From contig CM119264.1 of assembly GCA_051294375.1 (NCBI GenBank), positions 8,348,268 through 8,412,267 of the forward strand: a DNA stretch of 64,000 bases, written 5' to 3'. The notes under the pieces are model-generated. The model had not been told where the DNA came from and did no database searches. It worked only from the letters and a program-made list of their open reading frames with translations. Of the stretch, positions 19,762-30,879 are shown piece by piece. This DNA comes from Paraspadella gotoi. Its lineage: Eukaryota; Chaetognatha. Every line of letters begins with the position of its first letter. The first letter of the stretch is position 1. The position numbers and the translations under genes are program-made.

Positions 19762-21327
19762 ATGTGAAAAAAGGTCGAGGCGGTCACGGCGGTGGAGGTC
19801 ATCATGGTGGTCATAGGGGTGGTGATCACGGCGGGCATCCACGCGGAGATCAAATGGCGGGCATCACTGGCGGTGATCATGAGCGGACACCATGGCGTGA
19901 TCACGGCGGGCATCACGGCGGAGATCACGGCGGACACCATGGTGGTGATCACGGCGGTGATCACGGCGGGGCATCCACGGCGGAGATCACGGCGGGCATC
20001 ATGGCGGTGATCACGGCGGGCATCACGGCGGTGAGGGCGGAGGACACGGCGGTGATCATGGCAGTCACCTAGGGGTGTGATCACAGCGGCGGACACCATG
20101 GCGGGGATCATGGCACTCACCTAGGGACTGATAACGGTGGACATGGGGGTGATCACGGCAGTTTACCTTGTGGCTAGCCATGGTGGACATCACGGCGGTG
20201 ATCACGGCAGTCACCTTGGGGCTAGTCATGGTGGACATCACGGCGGTGATCACGGCAGTTACCTTGGGGGTAGCCATGGTGGACCTCACGGCGGTGAGCA
20301 TGGCGGTGATCACAGCGGACATCATGGCGGTGAGCACGGCGGACATCATGGCGGTGAGCACGGCGGACATCATGGCGGTGAGCACGGCAGTCCTCACCAC
20401 AATAACGGAGGACACCATGGAGGACATCACGGTGGTCATGACGGACGAAATGGCCGCGCGTATGGCAGCGAGGATGAGAAGGACGTTCCTCACTTAAATC
20501 TGTTCGGTTTTCACAAAGCAGACGATGGCGGCGGCGACGACGAGGACGCTCCTCACCTGAATCTAGGCGGAAGCAAGAGGGGAAGCAATGAGGGAGACGG
20601 ACGTGGCAAGCGTGACAGAAAACGCAAAGACAAAAAGAAAGATGACTACGGGGAAAAACACGAAGGCACGGTCATCGAAGAGACGTATGTTGAACAAGTC
20701 GACCAGCAGGGAGACGAGAGCAACTTAGGAAAACACGGGGGGAAACATAAGAGCAAGCATGGCGGAAAACACGGCGGCAAACACGGCGGAAAGGGTAAAG
20801 GAAGCGGGCATGAGAGCAGCAGAAAAGGCAGGGGCCATGGCTACGGTTCCAGTGACGACTCTGACGACGACGATCGACGTCATCGTCGAAAACATCGTCG
20901 TCATAAGCATCGCCGGTGCAAATGCCGCAAACGAAACTCTTGCGACTGCAAAAAATCAAAATGCTGCGACTGTGACAAACCCAGGTGTTGCGGCGGGGGT
21001 TGCGGCGGTGGAGGGGGTTGCGGCGGTGGAGGGGGTTGCTCTGGCGGCGGCGGATGCTGCGGCGGTGGTGGTGGATGCTGCGGCGGTGGTGGTGGATGCT
21101 GCGGCGGCGGAGGATGCGGCTGTATCGTTCGCGGGCCGGCAGGGCATCCAGGCTGCTGCACCTGCGACGCGGAAATACTGCTGCCGCCGCCAGAAAGGAA
21201 TTTCTATGGCGACGGGTATGGCTTCGTTTACGAAGACGAAGGGATGTTCTACCAGGACGCTGGTTTCGGCGGGGCGTTCCGCGGATGCCGATGCGCAAAT
21301 CGGTCTGCGATTGGGGTTTTGTCATGA
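19762..21327 (+). CDS. Gly/His-repeat protein with Cys/Gly-rich C-terminal domain
   Basis: The exon follows an AG at tgtgaaaaaag (19770). It first encodes dozens of units of the type GGHHGGDHGG/EHGGHHGG (to about 20430), then two copies of a DAPHLNLGG-type motif (DVPHLNLFGF, DAPHLNLGGS), a basic Lys/Arg/Asp stretch (KRDRKRKDKKKDD), a KHGGKHGGK run, and a Cys-rich domain CKCRKRNSCDCKKSKCCDC followed by (CCGGGGG)n units. It ends in a Tyr/Phe-rich tail (YGFVYEDEGMFYQDAGF) and stop at 21327. The composition is that of an extracellular structural or metal-binding protein; His and Cys clusters could bind metal (inference). Between 19960 and 20170 the His frame is broken by several one- or two-base slips in the repeat, so the continuous frame runs only from about 20170. 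No signal peptide is seen here; it may lie in an upstream exon. Confidence 0.55.
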
Positions 21328-21753
21328 GAGACATTGATTAGGGAAGGCGTGGGCTCGACGGTTTTTGGATGAGAAAAAAAAAACATCTTACATATTAACA
21401 ATAATATTCCTTATTATTTTTTAAGGAATTCATATGTACAATAAGTCTATCTTTAATGAGAAATATATAAGAAGTTTAAACTCCGAATTTTTAAGCGTCC
21501 TTCTTTCAGCCCAATTCTCTTAGACTTACATAAAAATAGTAACATTTTAAAATTTTTTTTAACGTGAGAGAAGGTAACGATTATTAAATTGTCGATCAAT
21601 GTCTCGCCTTAACATTTTTTGATCTCGATAAAACCGTAGAGCCACCTATTTTAAAACTAAATATCACTTACGTAAGTTCTTTGAATTGCTAATGGATACA
21701 AGTACAAATATTAAATATTTAATATTTGTAATATTTGTAATCTATGTAAATCA

Positions 21754-21756
<3 letters not shown>
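21328..21756. other. AT-rich stretch before the (TATC)n tract
   Basis: No gene signal. The last 160 bp (from 21598, aatgtctcgcc) is where the block that recurs at 25427-29190 begins. Confidence 0.5.

Positions 21757-21836
<80 letters not shown>
21757..21836 (+). repeat. (TATC)n microsatellite, about 20 units
   Basis: Pure tatc repeat next to a splice acceptor (tttctctctcag at 21841-21852). The second copy at 25580-25674 is interrupted by single-base indels. Confidence 0.97.
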
Positions 21837-21839
<3 letters not shown>

Positions 21840-21852
21840 ATTTCTCTCTCAG

Positions 21853-23732
21853 GCCGTGCCCTTGCCAACCGCGACCAATCTGCAGATGCTGTCGTTGTCA
21901 GAGGACGAGGGAAGACGAGGAAGAATTCGCGGCGGCGCCGAAAAGGTCGAGGGCGAAAGTGACGACGACGACGACGGGCACGACGCCCGCGCCGATGACG
22001 ACGACGACGGGAACGACGACGGCGCCGGCGACGGCGACGACCGGAACGACGATGACGCCGGCGACGACAACGCAAGGAACGACGACGCATCCGGGCCAAC
22101 CGGAACGCGAGTTGGAGCCGGCTCCGGCGACGCCGCTGCATCCATCCCAGCCGGATCAGAGGCCGGGCCCCAGAGGGGAACAGATGCAGAGACCGGCGAC
22201 GCGAGAGGCGGATAGGCCTCCAGTTGTTGGAATCGAGGTGACACGGCCGTCGCAGGGCTTCGTCGAGAGAAGGAGGTCTGCTGGCGGTGAGTTTCATGCT
22301 AAATTTATTAATTTTAATTTAATTTAATTTAATTTTAGTATCTCTTTCTATTTATTCTTTCATTTATATGTACTTATTCGTTTATTTATTTATTTTAAGC
22401 CGTCTTTTAATCAACTTATTTAAACGCATTTGTAGTGCGAAGCTAACATAACGTTTTCTCCGATTAAGATCTTTATTTTTTCAGCAGGTGATGGCGCCAG
22501 ACATGTTCCTCAAAGTCAAACAGCCCGTCCGGGAGCGACAGAGGACTCTTCTTTCGTTGGGCGTGACGACAGGCAGGGCGGGGTCGTGGCGCCGCGTGGA
22601 GAAGGGGCGCCTTCGCATCCCCGCGCCGATCGCGGTTCAGAGCGATCGGCGCCGGAATCCGCCGCCAGTCCCTTTGCTCCGGAATGGAGCGCGGAACCGG
22701 GGCACGGTCGACAAGTGGAACGAAAACATAGTAGCAAATTAGAGCGGGGTCGCGGCTCATTGACGGAGCAGGAATCAGGTAGAATGATGGAGCCGTCTTA
22801 TGGTGGAATGGCGGAGCAAAGGGAAGGTGCCATGTCGGATCGAAGGCATGAGGCGATGATGGAACGAGGAGAGCAAAGAGATTTGTGGCAAAAATCAAGT
22901 CCGGAACAAATTTATGAAGGATCGGCGGAGCGAAGAGACCATGAACCTTCGGATTGGAGGCATGCCTCCGCACTGGAACAAAGACAAAGTCGAGGAGCTG
23001 TCTGGCAGCCATCTACGGGAGTTGTGCAAGCCGAGGGAACCGCAACAATGGAGCCAAGGGCTCATCGCACTGGGTCGCTAGAGCATAGACGGTCCAGAGA
23101 GGAATACGGACGGGCTAGAGAGGAGCATGGACGTACTGGAGAGGAGCACGGACTGGCTGGGGAGAAGCACGGACGTGCTGGAGAGGAGCATGGTCGGGCT
23201 GGAGAGGAGCACAGATGGGATGGAGAGGAGTACAGACGGGCTGGAGATGAGCACAGACGGGCTGGAGAGGAGCACGGACGGGCTGGAGAGGAGCACGGAC
23301 GGGCTGGGGAGAAGTATGGACGTGCTGGAGAGGAGCACGGACGTGCTGGAGAGGAGCACGGATGGGCTGGGGAGAAGCATGGACGTACTGGAGAGGACCA
23401 CGGACGTGCTGGAGAGGAGCATGGTCGGGCTGGAGAGGAGCACAGACGGGATAGAGAGCAGTACAGACGGGCTGGAGAGGAGCACGGACGGGCTGGAGAG
23501 GACCATGGACGGGCCAGAGAGGAGTACGGACGGGAGGGAGAGGATGGGCATGGGCATGGGCTTCGAGGCGCAAGGTCCAAACGTTCATCAATGTTGGAGC
23601 GAGTGAAGAGTTTGGAAGAGCAGATGCAGGAGGGAATGACTGAAGAAGAATTGATCCACAAACACAGCGGCGAAGTTCTTGCGCAAAAACTATCGGACAT
23701 CTCAGCGAGAAAAACCTCGTCGTCCTTCCAGG
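21853..23732 (+). CDS. Mucin-like Thr-rich exon plus charged heptapeptide-repeat exon
   Basis: Exon 21853-22286 (donor GTGAGT) and exon 22485/22488-23732 (donor GTAAAG) join in phase. The first encodes a cysteine cluster PCPCQPRPICRCCRC, a dibasic KRSRAK, then a Thr/Pro/Ala tract (TTTTTGTTPAPMTTTTGTTT...) typical of O-glycosylated mucin regions, and a Pro-rich end. The second begins GDGARHVPQSQTARPG and contains about 22 units of the heptapeptide RAGEEHG (about 23090-23540), then a helix-forming segment (SMLERVKSLEEQMQEGM). The acceptor of exon 2 is a cagcag doublet, so a one-residue NAGNAG alternative is expected. The 5' exon and any signal peptide are not located. Probably secreted or a surface protein (inference). 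The RNA sense frames are intact here and broken in the copy at 25.7-27.5 kb. Confidence 0.6.
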
Positions 23733-23816
23733 GTAAAGACTAAAGAGAGTAAAGAGTTGGGGAGGGTAAAGACTAAAGACTAAAGAGGGTGGAAAATTTA
23801 TATTCTTTGATTCTAG

Positions 23817-23845
23817 GTGTACACTGTACACTGTACAGTGTACAC
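23817..23845. other. Perfect 14-bp palindrome arms around a single base
   Basis: gtgtacactgtaca, one C, then the exact reverse complement of the first arm. It is followed at once by cagtcctgtgcaaaaa, which resembles a mariner-type terminus. Recurs unchanged in the second copy at 27627-27655. It lies in the intron after the heptapeptide exon. Confidence 0.85.
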
Positions 23846-24310
23846 AGTCCTGTGCAAAAAAAACGAGGACACCCAAAACATTATGAAAATAAATCAAGTT
23901 AGATTCCTTTAAAATGAAAAATATTATAAGTGAATAATATTTATGGAAAATGGAATTATTGGTATAAATTTGGTTAATCCATGGCTATCCGTTATGAAGC
24001 AATGATTTTTTAAAAGTAATTACTCAGTTACCACTAAATACTCAAACAGAATATTAGAGCAAAACAAATTTAAATATTTTTAACCACTTGTGCTGGAGGT
24101 CTGGAATGACTGGACCAATTTTTTTAACAGTTACACATGATTTCCTCTTTTAAATTTAAAAGTCCTTATTTCCCATTCATAATTTTTAAAAAAAATAAAT
24201 AATAAATAAATAAAAAAATATAAATAAAAGGCCCATAAATTAAGGCTTAAAGTATCTTCGGTTTTTGGCAGGTCTTCAAAAATAATTTTTTTGAAGCGAC
24301 TCAAATGATG

Positions 24311-24420
24311 AATTTAGTTGCGCCGCGAGTACTCGCGGAGCATCTCTGTAAGACCATTGGGTGTCAGTCGGTTGGTTTGCCGGTATGTCTGTCCGTCACA
24401 TGACTAAAAATTCAATGTTG
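24311..24420 (+). repeat. Dispersed repeat with a perfect 16-bp palindrome and CGGT-rich tail
   Basis: tttagttgcg, then ccgcgagtactcgcgg (24323-24338), then ctctgtaag and a tail cagtcggttggtttgccggt, atgtctgtccgtc. A member in opposite orientation lies at about 56735-56845, and related CGGT-rich tails occur at 53735-53790 and 14735-14767. A repeat family of this genome; class unknown. Confidence 0.6.
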
Positions 24421-24447
24421 TCAACCGCCCCCCCCCGACGACTCCAG

Positions 24448-25430
24448 GCGGTGCTGGCGGCCATGGCGGCCATGGCGGCCCCGGCGGGGGGGAGAGCGAA
24501 ATGAAAGGAGCGAGTGAGAAAGGCAGGGGTGGTCATTTTGGAGAAACGGGCGCCGGCGGCGGCGGCGGAGGGGGCCGTGGGGGCGTGGAAGAGAAAAACT
24601 TCCAGTGACATACAAGCTGCTGGCCAGAAAAGTGGGGATGGCCATTTTGAGGTGGTGGCGGCGGTGCGGCGGTTGTTGGGTGGCGGCGGTGGAGGCGGTG
24701 GCGGCGGTGGCGGCCGGTGGCGGCGGAGGCGGCCGAGGGGGGAGGCGGCGGAGGCGGGCACTGGAGAGATGATCATGGTCACAGAGGAAGTGATCAAAGT
24801 AGCAGAGGAAGTAGCGGAGGAAGTAGAAGAGGAAGTGGGGGAGGAAGTAGAAGAGGAAGTGGGGGAGGAGTAGAAGAGGAAGTGGGGGAGGGAGGAAGAG
24901 GAGGTGGGGGAGGAGGAGAGGAAGTGGGGAAGGAAGGAGAGAAAGTGGGGAAGGGAGGAGAGGAAGTGGGAAAGGAAGGAAGAGAATTGGGAAGGAGGAG
25001 AGGAAGTGGGAAGGAAGGAGAGGAAGTGATGAAGGAAGGAGAGGAAGTGGGGAAGGAAAGAGAAGAAGTGGAAGAGGGAGAGAGAAGTGGGGAAAGGGGA
25101 GAGGAAGAGAAAGTGGAGGAAGTAGTAGAGTAAGTGGAAGCATGGGAGGAAGCAGGGGAGGAAGTATGAGAGGAAGTGAAGGAGGAAGCTTAGGAGGAGG
25201 CAGGGGAGGGGCCGTGGAGACGCGAGAGAAGATACCCGGGAGGGAAGAGGGAGAAGAGCAAGGGGAGGAGGAGGTCAGGGAAGAAGTGACAGAGGAGGAG
25301 GAGATGTAAAGCAGAGGGAAAGCCCCGAGGGAAGTTATCGAGGAAGCGATCGAGGAAGCGTTCGAGGAGGCCATGGAGGAGGCCATGGAGGAGGCCATGG
25401 AGAAGATCATGAAGAAGAGAGATAATGTCT
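24448..25430 (+). CDS. Gly/Ser/Arg/Glu-rich exon, first copy (truncated by the junction)
   Basis: Acceptor cgacgactccag at 24447. In phase with the previous donor it reads GAGGHGGHGGPGGGESEMKG, continues Gly-rich, and after a stretch with in-frame stops (probably base slips) reads HWRDDHGHRGSDQSSRGSS and a Ser/Gly/Arg repeat, then SMGGSRGGSMRGSEGGSLGG. The pure purine strand keeps all frames open, so the frame is chosen by the regular Gly/Ser pattern. The sequence stops being colinear at about 25427, where the second copy of the whole block starts; the natural continuation is found only at 29178-29923. Confidence 0.4.
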
Positions 25431-25619
25431 CGCCTTAACATTTTTGATCTCGTAAAAACCGTAGAGCCACATATTTTAAAACTAAATATCACTTACGTAA
25501 GTTCTTTGAATTGCTAATGATACAAGTACAAATATTAAATATTTAATATTTGTAATATTTGTAATCTATGTAAATCAAATTCTATCTATCTACTATCTAT
25601 CTATCTATCTATCTATCTA

Positions 25620-25660
<41 letters not shown>

Positions 25661-28600
25661 ATCTATCTATCTTTATTTCTCTCTCAGGCCGTGCCCTTGC
25701 CAACCGCGACAATCTGCAGATGCTGTCGTTGTCAGAGACGAGGGAAGACGAGGAAGAATTCGCGCGGCGCCGAAAAGGTCGAGGGCGAAAGTGACGACGA
25801 CGACGACGGCACGACGCCCGCGCCGATGACGACGACGACGGGAACGACGACGGCGCCGGCGACGGCGACGACCGGAACGACGATGACGCCGGCGACGACA
25901 ACGCAAGAACGACGACGCATCCGGGCCAACCGGAACGCGAGTTGGAGCCGGCTCCGGCGACGCCGTGCATCCATCCCAGCCGGATCAAGAGGCCGGGCCC
26001 CAGAGGGAACAGATGCAGAGACCGGCGACGCGAGAGCGGGATAGGCCTCCAGTTGTTGGAATCGAGGTGACACGGCCGTGCAGGGCTTCGTCGAGAGAAG
26101 GAGGTCTGCTGGCGGTGAGTTTCATGCTAAATTTATTAATTTTAGTATCTCTTTCTATTATTCTTTCATTTATATGTACTTATTCGTTATTTTATTTATT
26201 TTAAAGCCGTCTTTTAATCAACTTATTTAAACGCATTTGTAGTGCGAAGCTAACATAAACGTTTCCTCCGATTAAGATCTTTATTTTTCAGCAGGTGATG
26301 GCGCCAGACATGTTCCTCAAAGTCAAACAGCCCGTCCGGGAGCGACAGGAGGACTCTTCTTTCGTTGGGCGTGACGACAGGCAGGGCGGGGCGTGGCGCC
26401 GCGTGGAGAAGGGGCGCCTTCGCATCCGCCCGCGCCGATCGCGGTTTCAGAGCGATCGGCGCCGGAATCCGCCGCCAGTCTTTGCTCCGGAATGGAGCGC
26501 GGAACCGGGGCACGGTCGACAAGTGGAACGAAAACATAGTAGCAAAATTAGAGCGGGTCGCGGCTCATTGACGGAGCAGGAATCAGGTAGAATGATGGAG
26601 CCGTCTTATGGTGGAATGGCGGAGCAAAGGGAAGGTGCCATGTCGGATCGAAGGCATGAGGCGATGATGGAACGAGGAGAGACAAAGAGATTTGTGGCAA
26701 AAATCAAGTCCGGAAAAATTTATGAAGGATCGGCGGAGCGAAGAGACCATGAACCTTCGGATTGGAGGCATGCCTCCGCACTGGAACAAAGACAAAGTCG
26801 AAGAGCTGTCTGGCAGCCATCTACGGGAGTTGTGCAAGCGAGGGAACCGCAACAATGGAGCCAAGGGCTCATCGCACTGGGTCGCATAGAGCATAGCACG
26901 GTCCGAGAGGAAATACGGCGGGCTAGAGAGGAGCATGGACGTACTGGAGAGGAGCAACGGACTGCTGGGGAGAAGCACGGACGTGCTGGAGAGGAGCATG
27001 GTCGGGCTGGGAGAGAGCACAGATGGGATGGAGAGGAGTACAGACGGGCTGGAGATGAGCAGACGGGCTGGAGGAGCACGGACGGGCTGGAGAGGAGCAC
27101 GGACGGGCTGGGAGAAGTATGGACGTGCTGGAGAGGAGCACGGACGTGCTGGAGAGGAGCACGATGGGCTGGGGAGAAGCATGGACGTACTGGAGAGGAC
27201 CACGGACGTGCTGGAGAGGAGCATTGGTCGGGCTGGAGAGGAGCACAGACGGGATAGAGAGAAGTAACAGACGGGCTGGAGAGAAGCACGGACGGCTGGA
27301 GAGGACAATGGACGGGCCAGAGAGGAGTACGGACGGAGAGGGAGAGGATGGGCATGGGCATGGGCTTCGAGGCGCAAGGTCCAAACGTTCATCAATGTTG
27401 GAGCGAGTGAAGAGTTTGGAAGAGCAGATGCAGGAGGAATGACTGAAGAAGAAAATTGATCCACAAACACAGCGGCGAAGTTCTTGCTGCGCAAAACTAT
27501 CGGACATCTCAGCGAGAAAAACCTCGTCGTCCTTCCAGGGTAAAGACTAAAGAGAGTAAAAGAGTTGGGGAGGGTAAAGACTAAAGACTAAAGAGGGTGG
27601 AAAATTTATATTCTTTGATTCTAGGTGTACACTGTACACTGTACAGTGTACACAGTCCTGTGCAAAAAAACGAGGACACCCAAAACATTATGAAAATAAA
27701 ATCAAGTTAGATTCCTTTAAAATGAAAAATATTATAAGTGAATAATATTTATGAAATGGAATTATTTGGGTATAAATTTGGTTAATCCATGGCTATCCGT
27801 TATGAAGCAATGATTTTTTAAAAGTAATTACTCAGTTACCACTAAATACTCAAACAGAATATTAGAGCAAACAAATTTAAATATTTTTAACCACTTGTGC
27901 TGGAGGTCTGGAATGACTGGACACATTTTTTTTAACAAGTTACACCATGATTTCCTCTTTTAAATTTAAAAGTCCTTATTTCCCATTCATAATTTAAAAA
28001 AAAAATAATAAATAAATAAAAAAATATAAATAAAAGGCCCATAAATTAAGGCTTAAAGTATCTTCGGTTTTTGGCAGGTCTTCAAAAATAATTTTTTGAA
28101 AGCGACTCAAATGATGAATTTAGTTGCGGCGCGAGTACTCGCGGAGCATCTCTGTAAGACCATTTGGGTGTCAGTCGGTTGGTTTGCCGGTATGTCTGTC
28201 CGTCACATGACTAAAAATTCAATGTTGTCAACCGCCCCCCCCCGACGACTCCAGGCGGTGCTGGCGGCCATGGCGGCCATGGCGGCCCCGGCGGGGGGGA
28301 GAGCGAAATGAAAGGAGCGAGTGAGAAAGGCAGGGGTGGTCATTTTGGAGAAACGGGCGCCGCGGCGGCGGCGGAGGGGGCCGTGGGGGCGTGGAGAGAA
28401 AAACTTCCAGTGACATACAAGCTGCTGGCCAGAAAAAGTGGGATGGCCATTTTGAGGTGGTGGCGGCGGTGCGGCGGTTGTTGGGTGGCGGCGGTGGAGG
28501 CGGTGGCGGCGGTGGCGGCCGGTGGCGGCGGAGGCGGCGGGGGGGAGGCGGCGGAGGCGGGCACTGGAGAGATGATCATGGTCACAGAGGAAGTGATCAA

Positions 28601-29190
28601 AGTAGCAGAGGAAGTAGCGGAGGAAGTAGAAGAGGAAGTGGGGGAGGAAGTAGAAGAGGAAGTGGGGGAGGAGTAGAAGAGGAAGTGGGGGAGGGAGGAA
28701 GAGGAGGTGGGGAGGAGGAGAGAAGTGGGGAAGGAAGGAGAGAAAGTGGGGAAGGGAGGAGAGGAAGTGGGAAAGGAAGGAAGAGAATTGGGAAGGAGGA
28801 GAGGAAGTGGGAAGGAAGGAGAGGAAGTGATGAAGGAAGGAGAGGAAGTGGGGAAGGAAAGAGAAGAAGTGGAAGAGGGAGGAGAGAAGTGGGGAAAGGG
28901 GGAGAGGAAGAGAAAGTGGAGGAAGTAGTAGAGTAAGTGGAAGCATGGGAGGAAGCAGGGGAGGAAGTATGAGAGGAAGTGAAGGAGGAAGCTTAGGAGG
29001 AGGCAGGGGAGGGGCCGTGGAGACGCGAGAGAAGATACCCGGGAGGGAAGAGAGGGAGAAGAGCAAGGGGGAGGAGGAGGTCAGGGAAGAAGTGACAGAG
29101 GAGGAGGAGATGTAAAGCAGAGGGAAAGCCCCGAGGGAAGTTATCGAGGAAGCGATCGAGGAAGCGTTCGAGGAGGCATGGAGGAGGCCA
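25427..29190. repeat. Second copy of 21598-25420, indel-ridden
   Basis: Colinear over the whole 3.8 kb with the first copy, including introns, microsatellite, palindrome and exons. Differences are nearly all single-base insertions or deletions, often in homopolymers (for example gaccaatct/gacaatct, cagaggacg/cagagacg, gggcacg/ggcacg). Every exon is frameshifted (exon equivalents at about 25689-26115, 26292-27540 and 28253 on). This error type is that of raw long reads. It is probably an assembly artefact and not a gene duplication. Confidence 0.85.
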
Positions 29191-30784
29191 TGGAGGAGGC
29201 CATGGAGAAGATCATGGAGGAGGTCAAATGGAGGAGGCCATGGAGAAGATCATGGAGGAGGTCATGGAGGAGGCCATGGAGGAGGCCATGGAGAAGATCA
29301 TGGAGGAGGCCACGGAAGGAGACCATGGAGGAGGCCATGGAGGTGGCCATGGAGGAGCCATGGAGTAAGGGAACACGGAAAGAGCCCATAGAGGAGAAAC
29401 ATGGAGAAGGCCATGGANNNNNNNNNNNNNNNNNNNNNNNNNGAGGAGGCCATGGAGAAGGCCATGGAGGGAGAAGTAGCGAAAGCTCTGAGAGAAGCTT
29501 CGGTAGGGGAGGAGGAAGCGTCAGGGGAAGTGAAAGAAGTAGTGACGGTTCGAGTTCCAGAAGTATTGGAGTAAGCCACGGGGGAAGCCACGGAGGAGGC
29601 CATGGAGGAGGCCATGGAGGAGGCCATGGAGGAGGCCATGGAGAGGGAAGCTATGCGGGAAGCTTTGAAAGAAGCGTCGGCGGAAGCGAAGAAAGCTTCG
29701 TCGACCGAGGAGGAGGAAGGAAAGCTCAGAAGGGAGGAGAAAGGAGGACGAGGGGAAGGGGAGGAAGAGGACGAGGAAGAGAAGAAGGTGACGGGGGAGT
29801 AACTAGTCCAGGAGAAAGGGGAGGCAGCGTTGAAGAAGAGTGGGAAGAAACGGAAGAAAGAGAGACTGGAGAACGTTTTGGTAGAGGAAGGCAGAGAGGA
29901 ACAAAATTTAGGCAAGGGCAAAGGTTAGTTAAAGAAGACAAAATGCTATATATACATATATATATTTATAATTAATATTTATATATGATATCTATCTCTA
30001 CCATCTTCTAATTCTCTATTTCTTTGTCGTTTTTCTCGACTCAGAGTTCGCACGAAGGAGTCGGAACGGGATTCCTCCGATGGTAAGATGTCATCTATTA
30101 CGATAGTAATTCGTTTTATCAGAAAAATATATTTTAAAGACTAAATTTTGCCGTTGTAAGACCAACTAAACTAACTACTAAGTTAGATTTGTAAATATTA
30201 CCCACGATTACGATGTACATTTTAAACCCAATGCGAAACGAGATGAAGCGAGGTAATTGGCCGTCTTGAAAACCCAAGGGCCTCGCACATTATATCTCGA
30301 TGTTCAGTTGTCCGGTAAACGTTTTTTTTTTCTTCATTTCCTCGATAGATGTCGCTTATGCTTCTTTTTCCTTTTCTTTATTTCAGAATCGGAGGAGGAG
30401 CGACCGAGATCCATCAGGAGACCCCGACGACAAACGAAGGGAAGGAAGGGAACGGACGCCATCTCTTGGCAGGGAAGTTTGGGGGAGGAGGAGGAGGAGG
30501 AAGGGGAGGAAATAGAGGGGGAACAGTATTGGAGCGAGAGGTCATCATCCGAGGGGTCGGAGGAAAGAGAAGAAGGGGAGGAAGAGAGCGATCGGTGGGA
30601 GACGAGAAGCAAAGAAGAAACGGGGAGGAAGATGAAGGAAATGAAAAAGACGATAGTGCAGAGGACCACGACGGGATGGAAGGGAGAAACCCGGTCGGTG
30701 GAGGAAGAAGAGGATGAAGACGAAGACGACGAAGACGTCGAGATAAAGAGACCTCCCAAAAGGAAACCAAGTCGGTCGATCTAA
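29178..30784 (+). CDS. 3' exons of the Gly/His/Ser/Arg/Glu-rich gene
   Basis: The long exon ends at 29923 (CAAAG/GTTAGT). A 38-nt exon 30045-30082 (acceptor ctcgactcag, donor GTAAGA) and a last exon 30387-30784 (acceptor tttatttcag) follow, with agreeing phases. The first part encodes GGHGEDHGGGQ-type repeats, SERSFGRGGGSVRGSERSS, then (GGGHGG)n and a basic Arg/Gly part (RGRGGRGRGREEGD). The last exon is acidic and Arg-rich (SEEERPRSIRRPRRQ, EEEEDEDEDDEDVE) and ends KRPPKRKPSRSI. A 25-N gap at 29418-29442 interrupts it. The exon continues what starts at 24448 (first copy) or 28253 (second copy). No family recognised; low-complexity structural-type protein. Confidence 0.45.
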
Positions 30785-30879
30785 TTGTTGACCGATTGAG
30801 TGATTTATTTGTTAATGTTTTTGTCACGAATCTTCAAATATTAATATCTTTTTTTGCGAAATCCGCGAAAGGGATGGAG

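Noticed and set aside
23062-23897. Long minus-strand frames opposite the heptapeptide repeat (Ser/Pro/Ala-rich)
   Set aside because: Shadow frames of a 21-bp repeat; the plus frame has matching splice signals and sensible composition.
24396-25492. Minus-strand Pro/Leu/Ser-rich frames at 24.4-25.5 and 28.2-29.1 kb
   Set aside because: Reverse complement of a purine-rich low-complexity exon; no splice or start signals.
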